Positions 55,446 through 64,000 of a stretch of 64,000 nt of DNA are shown here, one piece after another. The translations under genes and the position numbers were made by a program. Source of the DNA: Chrysopilus asiliformis (taxonomy: Eukaryota > Arthropoda > Insecta > Diptera > Rhagionidae). The first letter of the stretch is position 1, and each line of letters begins with the position of its first letter. The notes under the pieces were generated by a model. It was not told the DNA's origin. It ran no database searches and was given only the letters and a program-made list of their open reading frames with translations. The stretch lies in contig OZ035963.1 of NCBI GenBank assembly GCA_964034945.1, positions 44,477,090 to 44,541,089 of the forward strand, given 5' to 3'.

Positions 55446-56738
55446 ACACATGGATCAATAAGTCCCGAGACTAACAATGAAAACAACATTTTTTTTGCCA
55501 AATTTTTTTTTATTCATCAATATAATCACCTTTTAGGGTGATACAATCGTTCCAACGCTTTTCCAATTTTTCAATACCATGTTTATAAAAAAAATTATCT
55601 TTCGCTTCAAAATAAGCTTCAGTTTCAGCGATGACCTCCTCGTTTGAGCCAAATCTTTTTCCCTGGAGCATTTTTTTAAGATCAGCAAAGAGCCAGTAGT
55701 CACTGGGGGCTAAATCTGGCGAGTATGGGGGGTGGGGAAGCAGATGAAAGCCCAATTCGTTCAATTTTGCCATTGTTTTCATCGACTTGTGGCAGGGTGC
55801 ATTGTCTTGGTGAAAAAGGATTTTTTTTCTCTGCATGTGCGGTCGTTTTTTTGCGATTTCCTCCTTCAAACGCACCAGCAAGTCAATATAATAATCACTG
55901 TTGATCGATTTACCTTTTTCGAGGTAGTCAATGAAAATCACGCCATGCGTATCCCAAAAAACTGACGCCATGACTTTGCCAGCTGACTGCTGCGTTTTCG
56001 GACGCTTCGGACGGCTTTCGCCAGCTGTGCGCCGCTCAGATGACTGCCGCTTCGACTCTGGAGTGTAGTGATGTATCCATGTTTCGTCCATGGACACGTA
56101 ACGACGCAAGAAATCTTTTTTATTGCGAGTAAATAGCGATAAACAGCTTTCTGAATCATCGACTCGTTGCTGTTTTTGTTCCATCGAAAGCAATCGCGGC
56201 ACCCACTTGGAAAAAACCTTTTTCATGCTCAATTTTTCATGAAGGATAGTAAATGCACTTCCATATGATATCTGTGTTATCTCAGCAATCTCACGGAGCT
56301 TCACTTTACGATCTTTCATTATAATTTTTGTCACTTCACTCACATTTTCCGGTGTAACGGCTTCCACAGGTCTACCCGAGCGTTCCGCGTCATTTGTGTC
56401 GGTACGACCACGTTTAAACTCGGCAAACCACCGACAAATCGTTGCTTTTGATGGACAAGAGTCCGGATAACATTTTTCAATCCATTGTTTCGCTTGCACG
56501 GTGTTTTTACCCATTAAAAAACAATGTTTTATCAGAACACGAAACTCGGTTTTTTCCATTTTTTAAACAAACTACAAAACGACTTTACTCCAACCTCGAT
56601 AACTCAGCTGTTTCTGGTCCGATCGACTTAAAATTTTGACACGTTTCAAGCAAAGGTTAGTACTCTAGAAAGACGTGGTTACTGGTTTACTACGAGCGTC
56701 ATCTCTGGGTTAGTCTCGGGACTTATTGATCCATGTGT
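55446..56738 (-). mobile_element. Mariner element, irritans type (1293 bp)
   Basis: It is bounded by perfect 30-bp terminal repeats starting ACACATGGATCAATAAGTCC, with TA on each side. It contains one uninterrupted transposase gene. The terminal repeat resembles Himar1-type ends in its ATAAGTCCC core. Length is close to the usual 1.25-1.3 kb, so this is a complete copy. Confidence 0.95.
55510..56559 (-). CDS. Mariner transposase, apparently intact (349 aa)
   Basis: This enzyme excises and reinserts the element at TA sites. The frame starts ATG (MEKTEFRVLIKHCF) and runs 349 residues, against 348 for Himar1. An N-terminal paired helix-turn-helix DNA-binding region covers about residues 1-115. 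The linker motif reads WVPRLL (119-124). The catalytic triad is D158 (MDETW), D252 (HQDNAPCH) and D287 (YSPDLAPSDYW), with 34 residues between the last two, the DD34D signature. N-terminal sequence and family blocks place it in the irritans subfamily. Possible weakening changes are WVPRLL where WVPREL/WVPHEL is usual, and ERRTAGESR in a region that normally has a tryptophan. Activity is therefore plausible but uncertain. Confidence 0.95.
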   Translation of the reverse strand: MEKTEFRVLIKHCFLMGKNTVQAKQWIEKCYPDSCPSKATICRWFAEFKRGRTDTNDAERSGRPVEAVTPENVSEVTKIIMKDRKVKLREIAEITQISYGSAFTILHEKLSMKKVFSKWVPRLLSMEQKQQRVDDSESCLSLFTRNKKDFLRRYVSMDETWIHHYTPESKRQSSERRTAGESRPKRPKTQQSAGKVMASVFWDTHGVIFIDYLEKGKSINSDYYIDLLVRLKEEIAKKRPHMQRKKILFHQDNAPCHKSMKTMAKLNELGFHLLPHPPYSPDLAPSDYWLFADLKKMLQGKRFGSNEEVIAETEAYFEAKDNFFYKHGIEKLEKRWNDCITLKGDYIDE

Positions 56739-56914
56739 TATGTAGCAGGGCAAAAGAGCAAGCAAGAATCGTGGCGCAGCGAACACGAAAATAAACTATG
56801 TTGCACCGGCATGCCCATGACTCGTGGGCATCGCCTTATGTAGGCTCGCTCGCTTGAGCAATTCAAGCCCTGTTCTGAGCCCTTGAAAATTTTCTCCAAC
56901 CGATTGGCAGCATT

Positions 56915-57235
56915 GGGCGCATTTAGACCGAGCTAAATTGGCACTGCCAATCTCGTGGTACTAAACTTATAGCGTGAACTGTGTTTTGCATTTATGTACA
57001 CTTTTTAAAATCTATAGCATGAAAAGACCACAAAGAATTAGAAAAAGCAGAAATAAAATCCACAGGGATGAAAGATCAGTTTAAAGTAAAAATTTAACTT
57101 ACAGACAAGTTAATTTACAATTATATCAGTGCAAAAATACCGCTGCTAACTTGGCAGGCATTGCTAAAGTAGAATGCATTTATACCGGAGCTACATTGAA
57201 AAAACTGCCAACTTAGCTCCGGTCTAAACGCGCCC
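56915..57235. mobile_element. Harbinger-like MITE (321 bp)
   Basis: The ends GGGCGCATTTAGACC and the inverse of GGGCGCGTTTAGACC are flanked by ATT on both sides, a 3-bp duplication. GGGC-starting ends with TTTAG and 3-bp duplications fit PIF/Harbinger/Tourist MITEs. The terminal similarity continues through GAGCTAA.TTGGCA. Confidence 0.8.
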
Positions 57236-59034
57236 ATTGAGAAATGTGAAAAGGCTAATTCGCATGCATTAAATACTAGCTTCCAGCTTTTATAAAAGTA
57301 TAACCGATTGAACCAATTTATTCATTTTGATTAGCTCGTCAATCCATCACATGGCGTTTACACAGTCGTATGCGACACCTCTCCACGGCGCTTTTCGCTT
57401 TGACAGGTCTTGCGATTTGCTATACCGTCTTATTGGATCGCATGCGACTTCTTTCGGAATATGCCAACATGTATTGAGAAGTTAGCAAACAAGAAAAAGG
57501 GATTGTTTGTGTAGAAAAAAAGGAAAGAAAGGGCAAATAGTGAAAATTTTAACATCAAAGAATATCTGCTGAAAGAACTTCTCTGGAAAGAAAAAGGGAG
57601 CCATTTCAAAAATTTTTGCCGACATTTTTTTGTATGTCTAGCTCTGCAAGTCATTTCGGCGATATAATTTCTGTGAGATTTTCCATAAACACTAATTTTC
57701 TCTGTATAAATTCACCAATTTAACTAATCACGAATCCGGTAATCGATTTTCAAAATTCGAAACGGAAGCTCCTGAAAGGATAACGCAAATATTTTTTTTC
57801 TCGTTTTTCCCGGGAAAATCGGCATTAGCGGGTTTTTGGGATCGCTGATCGCGAATGTGGTGTTAGATTTTTAAAATTCTAAACGGAAGATCCTGTAAGG
57901 ATAACACAAATGTCCATTTTCCAATTTTTCTCGCAAAAACTGGCTTTGGGAGGTTTTCAGGGTTGCTGGAATTTCAAAATTCGAAACGAAAGGTCCTGTT
58001 GGAAAAACATTTTTCTCAAAAGTTTTAAAGGTTTTTGTGGTTTTTTGGCATTCTAAAATTTATACAAAAAACTTTAAGCTATCAACGAACGATCTGCTAG
58101 TTTTATATATTGTATATAACTTTTAGTCTTACGTGTAAACCCCGTGTCAGAGTCATGACGTTTATATTTTGCCATACGTATTTATTTATTTTCCAAAGCT
58201 TTGAGTTGATATTTGACTTTTTCATGTAACGATTTTCTTTGACTTTATGTTATGAGGTCGCAAAAGCATCGAAAATGGATTGACTGGTAAGAAACCCGAC
58301 AAAGCAACTATTTTACATATAATTTTCATGTTGCTGAAGTATTTTTCATTTTTGATATTTTGTCTTTTGCATCGGTTCCCGATTAACCTTGAGTCTGTTC
58401 TGCCATATGTGCTGGTGTTACATTAAAGAATGTTTTTTTTTTACCATATAAATCCCCAAATGAAAAACCAATTAGCTTAGTGAGTCCAGTGTAAATTAAC
58501 GGCAAATTTTAATGCGATTTTGTGGCCTCAGACTAATCCCCATAATCTCCGGTAGTTTATAAATGAACACAGCGAAGATGGAATTATGCTTACCATGAAA
58601 ATGGTAGTTGGTGAAAAACTATATACATACTAACTAATATGCATTCAATTAAATTCAAATGCACAAACTAGCCATAAAAGTTTTTATGTAATTATTGGAT
58701 TAGATATTTCCTCTTTCTTGCCCGAAAAAAAACATGTTTAACTGGGATGCTTAGTAAAAAATTGTTAAAGCCGAACCTTTATTGATTCGGTCACGTTCCA
58801 GTGTTTGTGGCTGATATTTCGACATATCACAAAAGTATGCTTAACTGTGGAATTTGAAAACCGGTCGCTACATATCTGCAAAATCTTTCAGCTCACATCA
58901 AATGTACATAAGTTACTGTTTCAATGCGAATTGTTTGCTCACCTTATTCACAGCTACCGGTTAGGAAAATTTATTACAATTCATTTCAAAAGGGTCTGCA
59001 GCTATAATAATCGGATAATTATCGGATAATAATT
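57236..59034. other. Unassigned; diverged tandem repeat at 57.7-58.0 kb
   Basis: About 57745-58010 contains three imperfect copies of a unit of roughly 120 bases (AAAATTCGAAACGGAAG.TCCTG, AAGGATAACRCAAAT, TTTTTCTCG, GGGTTTTTGGG). No gene in the rest. Confidence 0.5.
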
Positions 59035-59280
59035 AATCCGATTCACCGTTTCCGATAAAATTGCAAAAAACTTTTTCGTTTGTATGGGGGGAGGGGGAAG
59101 GAATGGTCCGATCCTACCCGTTCAGGAACTCAGAAGGACAGACATACAGATGGACGGACATGCGGAAATCAAAATCTTTTGTCATCCCTAACACCCTGGT
59201 GTTGTTCATTTTTGTGTCCGGTGATTGGTCCGATGCGGCACGGTATACTAAATCTAATATACTCCTCATCATGAGATTTT
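59035..59280 (+). mobile_element. Family B element, partial
   Basis: ATTCACCGTTTCCGATAAAATTGC, TATGGGGGGAGGGGGAAGGA, a short GACR array (about 59133-59160), AACACCCTGGTGTTG and CTAATATACTCCTCATCATGA. 5' part missing. Confidence 0.65.
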
Positions 59281-59559
59281 TCCGGAAAATTCGAAGAACA
59301 GGATAATTACGTTGTTCTCCGAAGGATAATCACGTTGTTCTGCGTTTCGTTAGTCGTTCTCTGTATTTGTTTTAAAACTTTTTGATCAATTAAAAAAAGT
59401 TTTGTACCAAAAGTTTTAATCTTTTTTTTCACCAAACTGAAAACGATTTTTCCCCTATTAAGGATGACACCTACCTTTAAATACCTGGCCCTGTCGAAAA
59501 GGTAATCAGGAAAAAATGTTTGAAATACAATTCTACTCAACTTTTTCATACATCATATA

Positions 59560-60790
59560 ACGATGGTATCTTTTTCCGGACAAAAAACAGTATATTTCAC
59601 CTAAAAACTTAAAAAAGCGGTAAATCGATTTGAAAAAAGAGTATTTTTCACAGTATAAATTTTATTCAATGAAAATTTGGGGCGGTGGAAAAGTTGTGAA
59701 TTGATATGAAAAACATAACAAAAGCTATAATTGCCAATCTGGCAATTATTGAAAACCCGTATGGTGATTTAAGTGAACGGCGAACAGTTGTATCAAAATT
59801 CCACTTTGAAGTCAAATTTCCCAATAAGATTTTTTAAAATTATTCCAATCGGATTTTGATGTATGGGAGTTTTATGTAAAATCATATCCTAAATAACTTT
59901 TGTTCTTGGACTTTTTTGATAGAATGCACCGTTTTTGAGATATTTGCAAAAAACGTTTTCGTTCGTATGGGGGGTACCCCCCCTAATGGTCCATTTTTTC
60001 CCATTAACGAACTTGGCCTCGCGTTTTACGAAAAACGGATCTGCGCAAAATTTTAAGTCTCTAGCTTAATCCATGCGCCCGCAATCCACGCCACAGACAG
60101 ACGGACGGACGGACAGACGGACGGACGGACATGCAAAAATTAATTATTTTTATCATTCTAAACACACTGGTGTAATTCATTTTTGTGTGTGATGACGGAA
60201 TCTTGGCGTTACAAACGGTAAGGCAAAGTTAGTATACCCTTTGGTTTCACCATACGGGTATAACAAATTGTGGAAAGTTTCAACTCGATCGGATATTCTT
60301 CAGTTTCCGCTTTTCGTTTGAAAATTTGGCATAACAGTGTGTATGCGCTAGGTGAATTTCTATTTATTTTACAAATTTTCGCTAATCACTTTTGCTCTGA
60401 TCACCCAGATTTCGCCACGTAGAGGCATTTGTAATTCGAAATCCTTTTTGGGGTTTTTTTTTGTTATTTGTTAACTAATTCAAGCTTTTTTGGAAATCCT
60501 CCTTGGTTTTGGTGAAAGTTGGAATTTTTAGTTTCAGGCAGATTTTCAAAATTTCAAATGAAAAGCGGAAACTGAAAATGACCTCCGATCGAGCTGAAAT
60601 TTTCCAAATTTCATTTTTACATATATTCACATCTTTTCCATACCTTCCGCTGTTCACATTGCCACATTTATTTTTTTTGTTCGAGCCGCGATCCACCCTA
60701 ATTTACATACAGGGGAAAAAACCAGTTTGCAGTATTGGAGTCTGTAAAACAGTATAATACTGCGAAAAACAGTATAGATACCATCGTTAA
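59560..60790. mobile_element. Inverted-arm element split by a family A copy
   Basis: AACGATGGTATCT at 59562 is inverted at 60770-60785. Inside, TTTCAACTCGATCGGA...CAGTTTCCGCTTTTCRTTTGAAA (60279-60330) is inverted at 60535-60605. The left arm resumes across the family A insert (…GATATGAAA | CAAATTGTGGAAAG). CGATCCACCCTA at 60691-60702 is also the end motif of the 50.7 kb element family. The true ends and duplication are not resolved. Confidence 0.5.
59712..60263 (+). mobile_element. Family A element, full-length copy
   Basis: Complete with start, hairpin, subterminal pair, GACR array (about 60095-60130) and GGGTATAA end. It has the GTGAACGGCGAACAG variant that defines a subfamily with the 24.3 and 30.5 kb copies. 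It sits in the left arm of the 59.56-60.79 kb element, where the insertion point can be read. Confidence 0.85.
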
Positions 60791-62898
60791 TCATATATCC
60801 TGAGTGACTGTTGAAGGGTTACAACTTTGCAAACTATCTTTGTCAAAACGGGATAGTGACGGGACAGAAAAACTTCAAAATATTAACGACAAGTCCACAA
60901 GCTAGGAGACCTAAAAGCTGGTCATTTACTGAATTTTAGGCTTTTTTAAGTTTTTTTTTGGTCATTTAGAACTTTTAACTATTGATAGCTCGACATGTGT
61001 GAGTAAAAGATAGAAAAATGCCGCGTTTTTCTTAAAGTCAGAAATCTAAAAATATCAGGAATTTTTTAACCAAGATTTTTTTTTAAAAACACAAAAAAAA
61101 ATAGTTTCCTGTCCTAATTAGAATATTTTTAAAAATTTTGTGATATAACTACACAAAATATTTATCAAATTTTCAACACATAAAATAAAGTTATGAGACG
61201 ATCACTTATCCCATCCCACAAATCACCAGATTTTAGTTATTCATGCAGATCTTCCTCAGTCATAAATTTAGCAACAAATTTCAAGAGCTGATTTTTTTTT
61301 TGAAAAGGAGACGAAGATGATTTTATTATCGAACGGACACATTTATATAAAATTCGACTCATCCATTGAAATATTGATCGTTTTTGCAAATGACTATCGC
61401 TAAAAGAAGAAATTTTTTAAATTCAAAATCAAATGGAAAAAATAATATTTTTTGCGATCTTTTAGTTTTTTTTCGATATTTTACAACTTGCAGCAACCGA
61501 CCACGCAATTGTGAGCGCATTTGTGGCGATCGTGAGTTAAAATTTCATGATGGTGGATCTTGTGTAATATTCGCAGCTCCGTCCCCAAACTCAAGAAAGT
61601 CCCAAGACAATCTACACAAGAAAGAACGGAAATCTGGTAGTTTCTACGTTTTCAATTTAGAATTTTCTTTTAAAACGAACAGAGTTTAAGACTATCTTGA
61701 CAGTAAAGAAAGATGTGAAGATTTTTATTTTGTTTCGGGGATTTAATTTCGGCTGAGAAGATCACATTACCGAATATTGAACGCAATGGAAGTGTGGTAG
61801 CTGTTTCATGTTTTATTTCTCTCTGTTTTGATTGTGGTTTTGTTGTTCTAATGTTATTCATTTCGCCCAAAACTAATTTTTGATTTTTTTTACTTGTTTT
61901 TCTGCTATCCCACTCATAATTAGCAACTTGCTCGCCAGGAATGTAAATAAGTTTTTTCCTCCCCAATATCAATGGTTTTCATGATTCGTTTTCTTCCAAT
62001 TTTAAAAACGTTCATAATTGGTTTAGTAGTTGATTACTGATCCGAATCGGAGCGAAAAAAAAACTCAAAAGAACGACTCGAAAACATCAAAAAATCAATT
62101 TATTCGAGAAATAGCGATCGAATAAAAATAAAACGAGAGCCAAGGTCACTATGCCAAATTTTGCGGGATTTTAATTTTTGTGAGATTTAAAAATTAAGAT
62201 AAATGGGATCGAATTGTAAGTCGACTAACAGGATTCATTTATTGCCTTGTAGATATTTTTCTTGGTGTGATTATTTTTTTCTTATATGGTTTTTTTAATT
62301 TAAAGACTTCTATGGATTCTTATAAATCTTGAATTGAAACATTAGCGGAATTTAAAAGTGGAAACGAATGCAAAATGTTCTTTATATGAAATTCTTAAGA
62401 ATGGATCGATTGAAACTTTGAAGGTTGTTTTTAGTTGATACATTTATTTGAAAAGATGAAAAATGGTGTGTAATTAATCTCTCTTTGGCCAACTATTCTA
62501 TTTCTATAAGTTTATATGTAAGAAGTTGTCCATTCGAATAGATTAAATTAAGCTTTTAATGGCGCCTGAAAGGTCAAAAATACTAGTTCGGTTTATATCC
62601 TAATAATTACTATTCGGAATAGCAAAGAAAAGTATAAAAATTCATTGTTCGTTACAGCTAATTAAGTTCTTAATAGTATAATAACCGAATCCACATTCAA
62701 AATTCATTATATGGAAGTTTTTTTTAATATTTTTTCCAATGTCACTAATTTAATGGCAGTAATTTAATAAATTACATAACGTTAGACCAAATCAATTTAA
62801 CAGAGAAGCTGTACCAAGATTCTGTTTGTACAGTTATTAATAAGGTAAAAAATAGCCACAAATCTCAATTGTTTCATTTAATCTTTTATCTCATTTAA
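60791..62898. other. Unassigned AT-rich stretch
   Basis: No supportable gene. The frames at 61384-61689 (101 codons) and 61670-61972 (minus, 100 codons) have no recognised domains and lie in low-complexity sequence. Confidence 0.4.
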
Positions 62899-63580
62899 AT
62901 AAGAAAAGCTACAATTGTCGGGGGCCAATCATCAAAGACTCTATATGATGACAGACAAAATATTTATTTAAAAAAATCCATTTGTATAGGAGAAGGGGAA
63001 AGGAGTGGTCGAATTGGATTTTAATAAATTGAACGGTTATGTAAAATCATATTTTAAACACATTTCATCTTTATAGATATTTCAATACGATGCGCAGTTT
63101 TCGAGAAAAAAGGAAAAAAGTATTCCATTTGTATGGGAGAGGGGGCAGCAGTGGTCCGATTGGATTTTTTTGTATGGATGAGTTATGTAAAATCCTATTC
63201 TAAACACATTTTGCCTGCATAAATTTTTCAATATGACTCACCGTTTTCGAGAAAATTGCAAAAAACTTTTTCGTTTGTATCTGGGAGGTTCACAAACCGA
63301 AACATTGTTCCGAACCGCGACATTTTTTGGGCTCAAAAGTAGTTCACGAACCGAAACGTGCACGAACCGAGGCATTCAATTTTTTCGTTTGTATGAGAGA
63401 GGGGGAAGGAATGCTCTGATTTTACCCGCTATGGAACTTAGCCTAGCCATTTACGAGAAACGACTATACAAAATTTCATGTCTCTAGCTCAATCCTTTCG
63501 AAAGTTATGGAGTTTTTCGTTACAAACGGTATACTGAATCTAATATCTCCTATATGATTTATCATATAGAGTATAAAAAT
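62899..63580 (+). mobile_element. Family B element, most complete copy
   Basis: It starts AATAAGAAAAGCTACAATTG, has GGGGCCAATC and the subterminal ACTCTATATGAT. It ends TTATCATATAGAGTATAAAA, so the subterminal repeat pairs as in family A but with different sequence. The middle has a tandem doubling of the GTATGGGAGAGGGGG...TTTTCGAG block and an extra insert (CGAACCGAAACGTGCACG, about 63290-63375). The GACR array is absent. Confidence 0.75.
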
Positions 63581-63684
63581 GTATGATGTGAGATATCTCG
63601 ATTACGGTAAAAGATATCAATATACGGTGAAAGGAAAAAAATGGCAAAAAAAACTTTTATTTAAAAAAATGAACTAAAAAGAAA

Positions 63685-64000
63685 AACATAACAAAAGCTA
63701 TAATTGCCAATCTGGCAATTATTGAAAACCCGTATGGTGATATTCGTATCAAAATTCGAACAGTTGTACCAAAATTCCACTTTGAAGTCAAACTTTCCAA
63801 TAAGATTTTTTAAAATTTATTCCAATCGGATTTTGATGTATGGGAGTTTTATGTAGAATCATATCCTAAATAACTTTTGTTCTTGGACTTTTTTGATAAG
63901 ATGCACCGTTTTTGAGATATTCAAAAAACCGTTTTCGTTCGTATGGGGTGTACCCCCCCTAATGGTCCATTTTTGCCCATTAACGAACTTAGCCTCGCAT
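63685..64000 (+). mobile_element. Family A element, cut by the window end
   Basis: The first 316 bases of a plus-strand copy, from AACATAACAAAAGC through GAACTTAGCCTCGCAT. It lies about 105 bases after the end of a family B copy. Confidence 0.85.

Larger units (their letters stand above)
55250..56836. mobile_element. Short TIR element split by the mariner
   Basis: AGGCGATGCGCCACGGGGCA... GGCATGCCGGCGCAAC at the left is matched inverted at 56800-56836 (about 34 of 40 bases). TAT occurs on both outer sides, so the duplication is 2-3 bp. Without the mariner it is only about 0.29 kb and non-coding. Confidence 0.7.

Noticed and set aside
61384..61972. Two 100-residue frames on opposite strands near 61.4-62.0 kb
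   Set aside because: No motif, low-complexity composition, and no sign of splicing or repeats that would support coding.

Overview
This is an AT-rich, repeat-saturated piece of an animal nuclear genome, most likely an insect. The reasons are spliced reading frames with short (55-base) introns, an irritans-type mariner, a Helitron with the usual insect ends, jockey-like LINEs, and DINE-1-like elements carrying GTCY microsatellites. I cannot name the species; a dipteran is my best guess. I find no convincing single-copy host gene, tRNA or rRNA. Almost everything that can be identified is a transposable element, often inserted inside another one. Layout: 1-54 is a second copy of an exon that recurs at 51.7 kb. 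0.05-4.1 kb is unassigned apart from a hairpin and an old GACA-rich relic. 4.1-4.5 kb is a near-perfect palindrome. 4.9-8.35 kb is a broken jockey-like LINE split by a 1.46 kb hAT-like element with an exact 8-bp target duplication. 8.6-13.1 kb holds degenerate satellite-like repeats, CCGG-rich repeats, two MITEs, a TTAA-flanked element and one DINE-like (family A) copy. 13.3-15.85 kb is a composite foldback element with an 8-bp duplication. 15.9-21.4 kb has a pogo-like MITE and then a TA-flanked element into which a LINE with a long intact ORF2 inserted. 21.6-26.3 kb contains four family A copies. 27.2-30.2 kb has two elements abutting on the same 8-bp target, with a pogo-like MITE inside the second. 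31.1-36.4 kb is a run of TTAA-, 3-bp- and 8-bp-duplicating elements. 36.5-39.9 kb is a mariner relic split by a Helitron. 40.65-49.13 kb is a foldback whose right part is tandemly duplicated as two 3.83 kb units; each unit contains a TIR element with a possible two-exon gene. 50.7-52.5 kb is an 8-bp-duplicating TIR element carrying a spliced 193-aa gene of an uncharacterised type. 52.8-57.2 kb has a Tc1-like MITE, a GC-rich tandem repeat and an apparently intact mariner inside another TIR element. 57.2-64 kb is mostly unassigned, with more family A and B copies. How the parts work together: intact or nearly intact enzymes are present for only two systems, the mariner transposase and the LINE ORF2. 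The others are non-autonomous and would depend on enzymes encoded elsewhere. Family A and B elements share a 5' end but carry different subterminal inverted repeats that pair within each family. The best candidates for undescribed biology are the spliced gene inside the 50.7-52.5 kb element, the spliced mini-gene in the duplicated 42 kb element, and the co-varying subterminal repeats.
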